A stretch of DNA of 64,000 bases from Bifidobacterium cebidarum. GTDB lineage: Bacteria > Actinomycetota > Actinomycetes > Actinomycetales > Bifidobacteriaceae. Numbering within the stretch: the stretch's first letter is position 1; each line of letters opens with the position of its first letter. The notes under the pieces were generated by a model. The model was not told the DNA's origin. It searched no databases and was given only the letters and a program-made list of their open reading frames with translations. Position numbers and translations under genes: made by a program. Positions 45,181-54,126 of this stretch are shown here, in pieces. Location of the stretch: contig NZ_WBVS01000003.1 of NCBI RefSeq assembly GCF_009193305.1, forward strand, positions 62,001 through 126,000. Reading direction: 5' to 3'.

Positions 45181-46494
45181 TTACTTTGCCAGACCGGAGG
45201 CGCGGACGGCTTCGAAACCACCCTTCAGATCGTCGAGGATGTCCTCGATGTTCTCGGTGCCGATGGACAGGCGGATGGTGCCCTGGTGGATGCCCTGATC
45301 CTCCAGCTCCTCCAGGGTTTCCTGGGAGTGGGTGGTGGATGCCGGGTGGATGACGAGGGACTTCACGTCGGCCACGTTGGCGAGCAGGGAGAACAGGTGC
45401 AGGTTGTCGATGAAGACGCGGGCTGCATCCTTACCGCCCTTGATATCGAAGGTGAAGATGGAACCGGCTCCGTTCGGGAAGTACTTCTCGTAGAGGGCGT
45501 GGTCGCGACGACCCGGGATGGACGGGTGGGAGACGGACTCGACTTCCGGCACGGTCTGCAGGTATTCGACAACCTTCAGCGCGTTCTGAACGTGACGCTC
45601 GACGCGCAGGGACAGGGTCTCGGTGCCCTGCAGCAGCAGGAAGGCGGCGAACGGAGACAGGGTGGCGCCGGTGTCGCGCAGCAGGATGGCGCGGATACGG
45701 GTCACGAAAGCGGTGCCGCCGAGGGCCTCGTAGAAGTTCAGACCGTGGTAGGAGGGATCCGGCTCGGTCAGGGTCGGGAACTTACCCGGCACTTCGGCCC
45801 AGTTGAAGTTGCCGCCTTCCACGACGACGCCACCCAGCGTGGTGCCGTGGCCGCCGATGAACTTGGTGGCGGATTCGACGACGACGTCAGCACCGTGCTC
45901 CAGCGGGCGGAACAGGTACGGAGTGGCGAAGGTGTTGTCCACGATCACCGGCAGATGATGCTTGTGGGCGATGGCGGAGATGGCTTCGAAGTCCGGCAGA
46001 TCGGCGTTCGGATTGCCGAAGGTCTCGAAGTAGACGAGCTTGGTGTTCTCCTGGATGGCATCCTCGAAGTTCTGCGGCACCTCCGGGTCGACGAAGGTGG
46101 TGGTGATGCCATCGCGCGGCAGGGTGTGCTTGAGCAGGTTGAAGGTGCCGCCGTAGATGTTCTTGGAGGAGACGATGTGGTCGCCGGACTGGGTGATGTT
46201 GCGAACGGCGTATTCGACTGCAGCTGCACCGGAGGCGACGGCGATGCCTGCGGTACCACCTTCAAGAGCGGCGATACGGTCTTCGAAAACACCCTGGGTG
46301 GAGTTGGTCAGACGGCCGTAGATGTTGCCCGGGTCGGCGAGGCCGAAACGGGCCTCAGCATGATCGAAGTTGTGGAAGACGTAGGAAGTGGTGGCGTAGA
46401 TCGGCACTGCGCGGGAGTCGGTGGCCGGGTCGGCCTGTTCCTGGCCCACATGCAGCTGCAGGGTTTCAAAACGGTACTTCTTGTTCTCGGCCAT
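45181..46494 (-). CDS. metY: O-acetylhomoserine sulfhydrylase (MetY-type, PLP-dependent)
   Basis: 437 residues from [18 protein letters not shown] at 46494 (AAGGAG upstream). Cys/Met metabolism PLP-enzyme fold. The N-terminal [10 protein letters not shown] and [12 protein letters not shown] segments and the PLP lysine motif [15 protein letters not shown] are present, with the about-50-residue loop ([17 protein letters not shown]) characteristic of O-acetylhomoserine aminocarboxypropyltransferases rather than MetB. It makes homocysteine from O-acetylhomoserine and sulfide. Codon use appears strongly biased (GCC/GTC/AAG endings), suggesting high expression. It is monocistronic. Confidence 0.92.
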   Translation of the reverse strand: MAENKKYRFETLQLHVGQEQADPATDSRAVPIYATTSYVFHNFDHAEARFGLADPGNIYGRLTNSTQGVFEDRIAALEGGTAGIAVASGAAAVEYAVRNITQSGDHIVSSKNIYGGTFNLLKHTLPRDGITTTFVDPEVPQNFEDAIQENTKLVYFETFGNPNADLPDFEAISAIAHKHHLPVIVDNTFATPYLFRPLEHGADVVVESATKFIGGHGTTLGGVVVEGGNFNWAEVPGKFPTLTEPDPSYHGLNFYEALGGTAFVTRIRAILLRDTGATLSPFAAFLLLQGTETLSLRVERHVQNALKVVEYLQTVPEVESVSHPSIPGRRDHALYEKYFPNGAGSIFTFDIKGGKDAARVFIDNLHLFSLLANVADVKSLVIHPASTTHSQETLEELEDQGIHQGTIRLSIGTENIEDILDDLKGGFEAVRASGLAK

Positions 46495-46917
46495 GGTGTG
46501 CTCCTTGCTGGTTGTGCTTGGTCGCGAGGTTCTTTTCCTTGCCACCCGCCTGCCGTATTCGGCGGTTGGCGAGGTGTTGGTTATGAAAGTACGCGCGGCA
46601 AGTGGCGCGGCGCAAGCTGAGCGTTATCACGGTTGCCTATAGACCCTTATAACCCGTTGGAATCATTGGGATTCGAAGCTCTTCAGACATCGTTTTTTCT
46701 TACTGAAAATCTCACGACACGCCGAGAATCAGAGGACACGCACCGGCTCGTTCCGCGAACGTGTATGAATCTTCGAGCGTGACGTCGAACACGCGATGAT
46801 CCTGTAATGCTCGCTCGCGAATTTACAGGATATGGGCAAGGAGACCGTCATGATGCAGGCACTGGACTACGCTCATCACTGAACATCATCCGCCCGCCAG
46901 AACCGAAAGAGAATCCC
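46495..46917. other. 423-bp divergent region between metY and pdxK with a hairpin and a tiny ORF
   Basis: ATCCTGTAA (46799-46807) pairs with TTACAGGAT (46823-46831), and the ten-codon ORF at 46850-46882 follows. A T-run (TTTTTTCTT) lies near 46692. I looked for SAM- or PLP-related riboswitch motifs and recognised none. Confidence 0.5.
46850..46882 (+). CDS. Possible 10-codon leader ORF upstream of pdxK
   Basis: ATG 46850 is preceded six bases upstream by AAGGAG (46838-46843), a better ribosome binding site than that of pdxK. It encodes MMQALDYAHH and a stop, 35 bp before the pdxK start. It directly follows the 9-bp hairpin at 46799-46831. It could be a regulatory leader peptide or chance. 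Confidence 0.3.
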   Translation: MMQALDYAHH

Positions 46918-47793
46918 ATGACCGACGTGACTCTGTATGACCGCGACCCGCTTTACATTCCCCGCGTGGCCGCCGTGCACGACATGTGCGGTTATGGCAA
47001 ATGCTCGCTCACGGCGGCGATTCCGATTCTTTCGGCGGCCGGCTGCGACGTGTGCCCGGTACCTACCGCACTGTTTTCGGCGCACACCAAATACAAGGTG
47101 TTCACTTTCCACGACACAACGGATATCCTGAACGGGTACCTCGATGCCTGGCAGGCCGAGGATGTGGAACTCGACGGCATTTATTCCGGATTCCTTGGCT
47201 CCCCTGATCAGGTGGCAATCATCGAGCGGCTCTACCGCGAGTATCCGAATGCGTTGCGCTTGGTCGATCCGGTGATGGGCGATGGCGGCAGCATGTACCC
47301 CACGTATACGCCTGAATTGTGCGAGGCGATGGGGGCGTTGGCATTGGGCGCGGATGTGCTGATGCCGAACCTTACCGAGGCCGCGATTCTGACTAAGACT
47401 GAATATCCTGGGCATGATCTGGATGACGCGGCCGTGAACCGAATACTTGAGGCGCTGCTCGAGCTCGGTGCGAAGAACGTGGTGCTGAAGGGCATTGACC
47501 GTGGCGATGACCGCATCATCAACTATGTGGCGAGCGCAACCACCGGCGTGGAGCGGAAAATTGAGCTTGCCCATGAGAAACTTCCCTACATGATTCATGG
47601 CACCGGTGACGCATTCGCCTCCGCGCTGTGTGGCGCGGTGCTGGCAGGTCGCGGGCTTGCCGAATCGGCACGAATCGCCGGCGAGTTCGTGCGTCATGCG
47701 ATGGCCAATACCCGTCATCAACCGCACTTCGAGGATCGCGGTTTGAGCTTCGAGCTCAATTTGGGCGAGCTGACTGGGCTTATCGGTTCTTGA
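46918..47793 (+). CDS. pdxK: Pyridoxine/pyridoxal/pyridoxamine kinase
   Basis: 291 residues from MTDVTLYDRDPLYIPRV at 46918. Ribokinase-like fold of the PdxK/PdxY group. The N-terminal AAVHDMCGYGKCSL, the DPVMGDGGSMY segment, NLTEAAILT and the C-terminal anion-hole motif HGTGDAFASAL with the catalytic Asp are all present. It phosphorylates B6 vitamers to make or salvage PLP, the cofactor used by MetY encoded divergently next door. It overlaps the convergent permease gene by 14 bases at the 3' end. Confidence 0.92.
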   Translation: MTDVTLYDRDPLYIPRVAAVHDMCGYGKCSLTAAIPILSAAGCDVCPVPTALFSAHTKYKVFTFHDTTDILNGYLDAWQAEDVELDGIYSGFLGSPDQVAIIERLYREYPNALRLVDPVMGDGGSMYPTYTPELCEAMGALALGADVLMPNLTEAAILTKTEYPGHDLDDAAVNRILEALLELGAKNVVLKGIDRGDDRIINYVASATTGVERKIELAHEKLPYMIHGTGDAFASALCGAVLAGRGLAESARIAGEFVRHAMANTRHQPHFEDRGLSFELNLGELTGLIGS

Positions 47794-48946
47794 AGTATCT
47801 GAGCAGGTGATTTTCCTGTGTGAACAGCACAGCTAGGAACGTGCCTAAGAGCACACCCAATACTGCAGCAACAGGTATGCGCAGCAATGTGTTGGTGAGA
47901 GCCGCAGCTTCGACTGCATTGTCATCCAACCAGACCCATGCAAGCAGCGGACCGGCCAATAACACTCCCACAATGCTCCAAGCGACGGTTTCCAACATGA
48001 TCTGCGTCAGCAGCGCGGTTTTCGGCACGCCGCAGTGCAAGGCGGAAGCCATTTCCAATTTGCGCATGCGCGTGGCGATAAGGCCCAGCATCGCCGCCGC
48101 TGCAAGCGCAATCCACGGCGCGTAGGCGGTCAATCGTGATTTGAATAGCACGGCGCTATCCAAGGCGCTGCCTTTGGCGGTGTTGAGCTTGTAAATCTGC
48201 GGCCGCTCGGCTGTAGTCGCACCTGCCGTGCCATCGCCGGCCAGACGCAGCAACGATTCGAGATTCTTGGTTTGCGGCCATGCACGCACCCAGCATTGGC
48301 TGAAGGCCGCATTGGCCTCTGCGGGAACCGGAGTCAGAGCGGCATAGGAGAAGCCTGATTTTCTACCATCGTCAGGCCAGTCGAACACGCCGGCAACATG
48401 AAGACTGCGCCCATCCTGCAGTGCCAAGGACTGGCCGGATTGAGCTCGGAAAGGTGCGGCCGCTTCGCTAGACAGCAGCACACCTTCATGGTCCGAGGGC
48501 ATGACCCCGGTTTCCTGGAGTTCGCCGTTCTTCCACTGCGTGCCGATAGTGCTTCTCATGAACACGCCCGCAGCGCCCGGTGTGATCTCATACAACGGCA
48601 CGCTGGTCGATGGCAACGCGGCGAACACGAGTTTGTTTTCGGATTGCCGCACCGCTCCGGCCGCTTCGACCCCATTCAATGATGCGAGCCGGTCGCAGGC
48701 CGCGCCATCGATATGATTCGGGTATTCCAATATCCAGGTCGAGCCGCCTGATGCCACATATTCGTCCGTCTGCTTCTGAATGCCCGTAACGGTGAGCCAG
48801 TCGGCACCGGCAAGCAATACGATCAGGCATGCGAGTCCTATGGCCAGCGTGCAAGCGTGGCTGGTTCCGGTGAGGAGGTCTCGCCATGCCTCCCCCAGTA
48901 TGCCGGCAAGTCGCATATGAGGCCGATGATCATTCCGTTTGCGCAT
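47780..48946 (-). CDS. MacB/FtsX-like ABC permease of the lipoprotein-linked exporter
   Basis: 388 residues from MRKRNDHRPHMRLAG at 48946, overlapping the ATPase stop by 17 bases. One N-terminal membrane helix (CTLAIGLACLIVLLAGADW), a roughly 230-residue extracytoplasmic domain, then three C-terminal helices (YAPWIALAAAAMLGLIA; LETVAWSIVGVLLAGPLLAWVW; PVAAVLGVLLGTFLAVLF). Sequence conservation to MacB is low, but topology, size and operon context fit. It is the last gene of the adaptor-ATPase-permease operon and likely the membrane channel for that exporter. Confidence 0.8.
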   Translation of the reverse strand: MRKRNDHRPHMRLAGILGEAWRDLLTGTSHACTLAIGLACLIVLLAGADWLTVTGIQKQTDEYVASGGSTWILEYPNHIDGAACDRLASLNGVEAAGAVRQSENKLVFAALPSTSVPLYEITPGAAGVFMRSTIGTQWKNGELQETGVMPSDHEGVLLSSEAAAPFRAQSGQSLALQDGRSLHVAGVFDWPDDGRKSGFSYAALTPVPAEANAAFSQCWVRAWPQTKNLESLLRLAGDGTAGATTAERPQIYKLNTAKGSALDSAVLFKSRLTAYAPWIALAAAAMLGLIATRMRKLEMASALHCGVPKTALLTQIMLETVAWSIVGVLLAGPLLAWVWLDDNAVEAAALTNTLLRIPVAAVLGVLLGTFLAVLFTQENHLLRYFKNR

Positions 48947-49682
48947 GGGTCTCCCCGCTCTGCCAATCGCGCAGGTCAATCAGATCGGTGCAGGCGTCAC
49001 GTGTGCGTGGATCATGGGTGGCCACCACCACGATGGCACCGCTCATCGAAAGGTTGTGCAGATGCTCGTTGACTGTGGCTGCCGTATTGAGGTCCAGCTG
49101 TGCGGTCGGCTCATCGACCAGCAGGAGGCCTGCATGTGAGGCGACGCCTCGGGCGAGCATCAGACGTTGCGCTTCACCGCCCGACAAATCCCGGAACGGC
49201 TTGCGTGCCAAAGCCGCCAAACCGAATGCTTCAAGCAGTTCCATCGCATGCGTTTCGGCGTCACGCCGTCGTTCCCCTCGCGCGATGAACGGCAAGGCCA
49301 CATGGTCGATCGCCGAGCGACGGGCCACACCGTGCGGGTTCTGCAATACCCAGCACACGCGTCCGCAGCCGATACGTTCCACACTGCCAGCTACCGGAGT
49401 GACCCATCCGGCGATGATGGACAGCAATGTGGATTTGCCGGAGCCGGACGGCCCGGTCAGCGCGTACACATGTTTCGGCAGCAAGGTCATCGTGAGGTGA
49501 CGGAACAGCATATCCTCGCCGGTACGGTCAAAACTGTGCCCCACGTCGGTAAGTACTACTTTTCTCGTTAACGTGCCGGCTCCCTCTGACGAGGGAGCTG
49601 TCGAGCTTCGCGAGACTGAGGGAGAGACATCACATGAATCTATCGGCGAAGCCGATCCCATTGCCGCAGTCACATCACTCAC
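48930..49682 (-). CDS. ABC transporter ATP-binding protein with a repeat-encoded N-terminal insert
   Basis: 250 residues. Motifs: Walker A TGPSGSGKST, Q-loop VLQNPHG, signature DLSGGEAQRLMLA, Walker B LLLVDEPTAQLD, switch VATHD. ATG 49682 overlaps the upstream adaptor stop (ATGAGTGA), supporting this start. Residues about 20-37 (SPSVSRSSTAPSSEGAG) are encoded by the dispersed repeat 49578-49624, an in-frame insertion absent from normal ATPases, which usually begin near VVLTDVGHSF. Middle gene of a three-gene exporter operon. Confidence 0.9.
   Translation of the reverse strand: MSDVTAAMGSASPIDSCDVSPSVSRSSTAPSSEGAGTLTRKVVLTDVGHSFDRTGEDMLFRHLTMTLLPKHVYALTGPSGSGKSTLLSIIAGWVTPVAGSVERIGCGRVCWVLQNPHGVARRSAIDHVALPFIARGERRRDAETHAMELLEAFGLAALARKPFRDLSGGEAQRLMLARGVASHAGLLLVDEPTAQLDLNTAATVNEHLHNLSMSGAIVVVATHDPRTRDACTDLIDLRDWQSGETHAQTE
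49578..49624. repeat. Dispersed hairpin repeat inserted in a coding sequence
   Basis: The element has GCTCCCTC-TGAC-GAGGGAGC as a perfect hairpin (49579-49598), then a second arm TGAGGGAG that could pair with the same CTCCCTC. Its first half matches the terminator at 14190-14215 except for one loop base. Here it lies in frame within the ABC ATPase gene, encoding a Ser-rich stretch. Confidence 0.75.
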
Positions 49683-50862
49683 CGCCTTGGGCTGTGCAAT
49701 GCGCAGCGGTCCGCGGCGTCACATCCACATGGTCGAATGCCTGATCATCACCAACGCTGACCATGGTCTTACCAAGCTGCGAGGCGATAATCAATACCGG
49801 CACCGGCTTCGCATCGACGCTCACGCAGCCTGAGCCGGCAGTCGCATCATAGATGGCGGATGGCGGCACACTCAGCGCGGTCAACGGCTGCTTCAGTTTC
49901 CAGTCATACGAAACGTTTACGGTTCCGCCAGCGGAAGAGCCCGCGGCATTCCCGGCCGCAACCCCGCCCACACTCATTGCACCGCTGGAATCCGAACCAA
50001 GTGAGGCCATGCGGAAGGCCACGGAATTATTGATGGCAGACAGCAATGCAGCATCGGTCAGCTCAGTGGAGTCAACCGGCACATCGAATGTCTGATCGCC
50101 GATGGTGATCACGCGCTCCCCTGCCACCACATCCGCGGCAGCAGCCGGCAACGTCGCCTTGAACGGAATTGCGGCCGTGGTGAACAGGTCCTGCCCTGCC
50201 GCGACCTGCCGGCCTATGGCAATGGAGGTTTGCTTGACCGTCACCGAATCGGCAGGCAACCATACGAACCAACCGGGGTCGATGGCCCAGCCGCTATCGC
50301 GACTCAACTGACGTGCGCCCACGGATTGCGCGAGCGCATTGTAGGCGGTGATGGTGTCCCAAGTCATTGCATCGGAATCCGGAGCATTGTAGCCCAGTCT
50401 GCGTAGCGCGGCGTTGAGCCCCGTCGCGTCTGGTCCGCGCATGCCGCTTTTGAGCTCCCGATACAGCGGCACATCGGTATGCAACGCCAGGACCGGCATG
50501 GCATCGACGTTGAACGCCACCTGCCCGGATGCGATAGACGCGCCGGCGCCCACGGAGATGCCGGTGACGGTACCGGAGGTCGGCGAAGCGACCACCGAGG
50601 ACTCTCCCAGGCTCACGGTCAATGCGACCGAACGGGAGTCATCGAACTGAGCGGCCGCCACGTTCACCGTACCGGCTTCGGTATTGGAGACCAGTGAAGG
50701 CGGGATTTTGGAGCGGGTCAACAGGAAGCCCACACTCACCCCCATCGCGGCCATCACCAACGCCAGCAGTACCACGATGGAGATTGCCACGCCGTTGCGT
50801 GCGGCTCTGCGTTCGTTACGGACTGCCGTTGTTCTGGCCACTGTTTTGCTCCCCTGAGTCAT
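49675..50862 (-). CDS. Membrane-fusion adaptor with peptidoglycan-binding domain
   Basis: 395 residues. An N-terminal membrane helix (GVAISIVVLLALVMAAMGVSVGFLL), then a HlyD/MacA-like lipoyl-barrel segment (SPTSGTVTGISVGAGASIASGQVAFNV, about 93-120). A PG_binding_1 helical domain is inserted in it (YRELKSGMRGPDATGLNAAL, about 135-165), and the beta-barrel domains continue after it. Such hybrids link an ABC exporter to the cell wall in Gram-positives. First gene of the exporter operon, 36 bp downstream of the first FSGP lipoprotein gene. Confidence 0.85.
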   Translation of the reverse strand: MTQGSKTVARTTAVRNERRAARNGVAISIVVLLALVMAAMGVSVGFLLTRSKIPPSLVSNTEAGTVNVAAAQFDDSRSVALTVSLGESSVVASPTSGTVTGISVGAGASIASGQVAFNVDAMPVLALHTDVPLYRELKSGMRGPDATGLNAALRRLGYNAPDSDAMTWDTITAYNALAQSVGARQLSRDSGWAIDPGWFVWLPADSVTVKQTSIAIGRQVAAGQDLFTTAAIPFKATLPAAAADVVAGERVITIGDQTFDVPVDSTELTDAALLSAINNSVAFRMASLGSDSSGAMSVGGVAAGNAAGSSAGGTVNVSYDWKLKQPLTALSVPPSAIYDATAGSGCVSVDAKPVPVLIIASQLGKTMVSVGDDQAFDHVDVTPRTAAHCTAQGGE

Positions 50863-50898
50863 GGCGCCGCCCTCCCTCGCTGTTTCGTGATGTTGCCG

Positions 50899-51651
50899 TT
50901 ATTGATGCAGCGGATCGGACTGGCATGCCCAGAACTGCTGCCCTTTCGCTGAATTCTGGTCGTATTTGTAGTTTGGATTGGGCTGGCCATCGAATGTGGT
51001 GCTCATGTATTCGCCGAAGAATTCGTGCCAACGTTTGAGGTTGGTTTCGAACTGGCTCTTGTCAGTGAGTCCTACCGTGCTCATCGTGCTCATGTAGTCG
51101 TTCTCGCTGATGGGGCTCGGCAGCAGGTCATGCTTGGCATAGCATTGGTAGACCTTGCGTTCGAGGTCGACTTGGTCCACATGGTCGGGATTATTCTGCA
51201 TGGCGATGTACAGGCTGGAGATATTGCCTGCCCCCGTTTTTGCATGGCATTGATCCATGATCTTGAGTTGTTCGTCGTCGGACATCGAGCCGCGGAATTG
51301 CCCCATGGATTCGCCTTGTTCCGCGTTCCAAGTGGCTTGCAATCCGTATGGTTCGAGGCACTTGTTATAGGCGTCGTATGCCTCCTGTACCTCGGTCTGC
51401 GTGATTGTGCCGTCTTTGAGAATGTTCCGGACCAGATCGGTGGGTGCTTTCTCGTATTCCTGTTTGAATTCGGCGGCATACGGGCCGGAGAAGGTGGGCT
51501 CGCCGTTCATGGCGGCTGCCTTGGCAGTGCTTCCAGCGTTCGAGGACGAACCGCACGCGGCAAGCATCACGCACATGAGTGCAACGGCCGCAATCAACAT
51601 CATCATTCGGCTCGCCTGCACGCCCAGTGGCGTCGAATATCTCTTGTGCAT
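50899..51651 (-). CDS. FSGP-family lipoprotein, paralog 1
   Basis: 250 residues from ATG 51651 (GAGGAGG upstream). Type II signal peptide with lipobox LAAC. The mature part has the shared family layout: GEPTFSGPYAAEF, ILKDGTITQTEVQEAY, Cys in YNKCLEPYGL, RGSMSDDEQ, Cys in DQCHAKTG, SLYIAMQNNP, Cys in VYQCYAKHDLLPSP, and Cys in FWACQSDP at the C-terminus. Four conserved cysteines in an exported protein suggest two disulfides. I do not recognise the family. Closest to paralog 2 (same CQSDPL ending). It lies between the lipoprotein cluster and the ABC exporter genes. Confidence 0.85.
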   Translation of the reverse strand: MHKRYSTPLGVQASRMMMLIAAVALMCVMLAACGSSSNAGSTAKAAAMNGEPTFSGPYAAEFKQEYEKAPTDLVRNILKDGTITQTEVQEAYDAYNKCLEPYGLQATWNAEQGESMGQFRGSMSDDEQLKIMDQCHAKTGAGNISSLYIAMQNNPDHVDQVDLERKVYQCYAKHDLLPSPISENDYMSTMSTVGLTDKSQFETNLKRWHEFFGEYMSTTFDGQPNPNYKYDQNSAKGQQFWACQSDPLHQ

Positions 51652-51750
51652 GATGGCCTCCTCGCCTTTCACTGCCTCTCTTTTATGCATCGTATTGAGC
51701 TCATGCCCGGAATCCCAGCATCTATGTCATCTGATGGGTTACGTGATCGA

Positions 51751-52491
51751 TCACTGGTTCAGCGGATCGGACTGGCATTGCCAGAATTGCCGGGCTTTAT
51801 CGGCGTTGTAGTCGGAGTTCCTGCTGCCGTCATCGTTGTATTCCATGTAGATGTGGTAGAACTCGTTCCATGTGCGGGTCTTCTCCTCTATCTGCGCCTC
51901 ACCGTCCGCACTGCTGACTTCCATCGCCAGATATTCCTGTTCACTCAACGGCTTGGGCAACAGGTCACGCTGCTTGAGGCATTGATATGACGCCTTCTGA
52001 AGCGCCTCGGTGCCGAGGTTGCCCGGATTGCCCTGCATTTCGTCGTACAATGCTTCAACATTCCACAGATCGGTCTTTTCGGCGCATTCCGTGTTCTTCT
52101 GGTTCATCTCGGCCTCGGTCAGCGCGCTGTCCCGCAACCGGGCGAGTTGGTTTTTCGTGGCGACCAATCCGTATGGCGCCAGGCATGCGTTTTGAGCGTC
52201 CAGGATCTCATTGAGCTCCGCATCGGTGATTTGGCAATCCTCCAAAATACGTTTGCCCAAATCGCTTTTGGATTGTTTGTAGGAATCCTTGAATTCATTG
52301 GCGAATGGACCGGAGAAATCCGGTGCCTTGCAGGCGGCGGCAGTGGATTGCGACGTCGTGCCATCTGCCGTGGCATTCGACGGCGAACCGCAAGCTACGC
52401 ATGCCGCAAGCACAGACGCGGATACCAGCAGCGCAAGCACATGCCGAACATCATGTTGCATGCGCCCTTTGTTCGTTCCCCAACCAACCAT
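51751..52491 (-). CDS. FSGP-family lipoprotein, paralog 2
   Basis: 246 residues, with ATG 52491 preceded by GGGAGGT. Signal peptide with lipobox LAAC. Shared layout: APDFSGPFANEF, RILEDCQITDAELNEI (with one extra Cys), Cys in QNACLAPYGL, TECAEKT, ALYDEMQGNP, YQCLKQRDLLPKP, and FWQCQSDP at the end. All four family cysteines are present. About 100 bp separates it from paralog 1 downstream, probably within one operon running into the exporter genes. Function unknown; a sensor or sequestering protein for an envelope-active compound is possible. Confidence 0.85.
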   Translation of the reverse strand: MVGWGTNKGRMQHDVRHVLALLVSASVLAACVACGSPSNATADGTTSQSTAAACKAPDFSGPFANEFKDSYKQSKSDLGKRILEDCQITDAELNEILDAQNACLAPYGLVATKNQLARLRDSALTEAEMNQKNTECAEKTDLWNVEALYDEMQGNPGNLGTEALQKASYQCLKQRDLLPKPLSEQEYLAMEVSSADGEAQIEEKTRTWNEFYHIYMEYNDDGSRNSDYNADKARQFWQCQSDPLNQ

Positions 52492-52698
52492 GATGACCTC
52501 CCTGTCTCAATCCAGCATAGGCATGATGGCTCGGAAATCATCACACCGCTGTAGTCGCGAAGATTACAGGTATCGGTGCGAAACCAAAGCAGCAAAGGTA
52601 CCGTGGAATCATCGGCAGGCAAGGATATCTAGCCGGAAAACCGTCGCATTCGCATCAGCGTCAAGTACCGGCCGGTAATCTCGCAAAGGAGGACTCCC

Positions 52699-53376
52699 AT
52701 GAAGCGCGTACTGGCACATCGTATGGCCGTGTTGGCACTGGCTGCCGCTGTGACGTGCTCCACTGCTGCATGCAGTGCATCATCGTCGAGCACTGCCAAA
52801 CAGCCGAAAGGCGAGCCTACGTTTTCAGGCCCTTGGGCTGAGGATTTCCGGTTGAGCTACGATCAGGCCCACGAAAACGGCAACACGTTCGCACAGACTG
52901 TGCTGAGCGACGAGCAGATCACCGAGGCGGAGGCCACGGAGGTAGCAAGCCGATACCAGTCCTGCATGGCGGATGCCGGGTTCGTGTATGACTATGTGAA
53001 CCCGGATGGCTCCGCCCAAATGCAAACAGGCAATATGAGCGACGCCGAACAGCAGAGGTTCCATGAGCAGGACAGCGTTTGCTCCAGACAATCAGGTCAG
53101 ATGTTCATCACGGCTCTCTACAACGCATTGCTTGAAGATCCTGATGGCGAACTGCGCAACCGTACAGCGGAGGAGATACGCCAGGATCTGGCGGAGTGCC
53201 TGAAGCGCAAGGGTGCGGTCGGTTCGGAGTTCACCGCGGAAGATGTTCCGATAGTCGACGCGGATGGCGAAGAATACGCCCAGTTCAGTCAGCAGTTCAC
53301 CAATCCCGGCGGCAAGTACTACAGCGAACAGAATTACGAGAGCTGGGTCCAATGCAACGACGATCCTCGCAAGTAG
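52699..53376 (+). CDS. FSGP-family lipoprotein, paralog 3 (opposite strand)
   Basis: 225 residues after a strong AAAGGAGG. Signal peptide with lipobox TAAC. Layout: GEPTFSGPWAEDF, VLSDEQITEAEATEV, Cys in YQSCMADAGF, GNMSDAEQ, DSVCSRQSG, ALYNALLEDP, AECLKRKGAVG, and WVQCNDDPRK at the end. All four family cysteines are kept. It is the only member on the plus strand, divergent from paralog 2 with a 207-bp shared promoter region, so it may be controlled separately from the two minus-strand operons. Confidence 0.85.
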   Translation: MKRVLAHRMAVLALAAAVTCSTAACSASSSSTAKQPKGEPTFSGPWAEDFRLSYDQAHENGNTFAQTVLSDEQITEAEATEVASRYQSCMADAGFVYDYVNPDGSAQMQTGNMSDAEQQRFHEQDSVCSRQSGQMFITALYNALLEDPDGELRNRTAEEIRQDLAECLKRKGAVGSEFTAEDVPIVDADGEEYAQFSQQFTNPGGKYYSEQNYESWVQCNDDPRK

Positions 53377-53466
53377 ATCGTAAGGCACTCACGTCTCCCC
53401 TTCAGACTTCTCCTTAAGACAGGGAGGCTTTTCTATGCCACTCGTCAGTCAAGCCCGCCGCATGAC

Positions 53467-54126
53467 TTACTCGCAAGTCTCAAGCTTCTGCTGGAAATCT
53501 GCGTTCGCGCGTTGTGCTTCGCTGAACGGACCGGTGCCGTTTCTGCTGTCTCGCTCATAATCATCAATCGAATATGATTCGCCGACTATCCCCTGCTTGA
53601 TATAGCAATCGATGATGGTCTGTCTTACATCCTTACCGTCGTTGTTCGGATTCAATTGCGCGGCGCTGGCCAGCTGCCAGATGGCGTTCGCACCATTGCG
53701 TTCGGTGCAGGTTTGCATGTCCTGGTTCACGGAAGCACCCCATGATTGCCGATCCTCTTGCGTCGCCCCACTCGGCGGATAGATGCTCATCTCGCCCAGC
53801 TCGCCCATGGTGATGGATTCCTTGTCATAGCCGAGATCGCCCAAGCACTGCACGACGCGATTGTTGAGTTCGGCCAGCTCACTGTCCGCGATAATGCCGT
53901 CGTCCAGGATGCCCGCAGCGAAATCATTGCCGTTCTGCCTCAATTGCTCGCGGGACTCACGCAATTCCGTTCCATAGTGGGCATTGAGGTCAATCCCCCC
54001 GCTGGTTTGCGGCTGAGACTGCGCAGCAGATGATGCGCAAGCTGACACCGAACACAATATACAGCTTGCGGCGACGGCGGCGACCATGACCTTTACCAAT
54101 CGAAATCTGCCATATTGCTTGTTCAT
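53467..54126 (-). CDS. FSGP-family lipoprotein, paralog 4 (divergent)
   Basis: 219 residues from ATG 54126 (AAAGGAG upstream), overlapping the previous stop. Signal peptide with lipobox SVSAC. Divergent member: the FSGP box is replaced by IDLNAHYGTEL, but GILDDGIIADSEL, Cys in VVQCLGDLGY, Cys in MQTCTERNG, Cys in IIDCYIKQGIVG and a C-terminal LETCE keep the four-cysteine pattern. Last gene of the minus-strand operon that starts with the response regulator, tying the family directly to the two-component pair. Confidence 0.82.
   Translation of the reverse strand: MNKQYGRFRLVKVMVAAVAASCILCSVSACASSAAQSQPQTSGGIDLNAHYGTELRESREQLRQNGNDFAAGILDDGIIADSELAELNNRVVQCLGDLGYDKESITMGELGEMSIYPPSGATQEDRQSWGASVNQDMQTCTERNGANAIWQLASAAQLNPNNDGKDVRQTIIDCYIKQGIVGESYSIDDYERDSRNGTGPFSEAQRANADFQQKLETCE

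Noticed and set aside
45136..46620. 494-codon plus-strand frame opposite metY
   Set aside because: Regular Val/Leu/Asp/Gly composition mirrors the strong codon bias of metY; no independent signals.
46650..46705. Another ychF 3'-end remnant
   Set aside because: GGAATC/GATTC spacing superficially resembles the ychF terminator arm, but the [10 protein letters not shown] coding part is absent.
46495..46917. SAM or PLP riboswitch upstream of metY or pdxK
   Set aside because: I found a hairpin and a tiny ORF but none of the conserved motifs of riboswitch classes I know.
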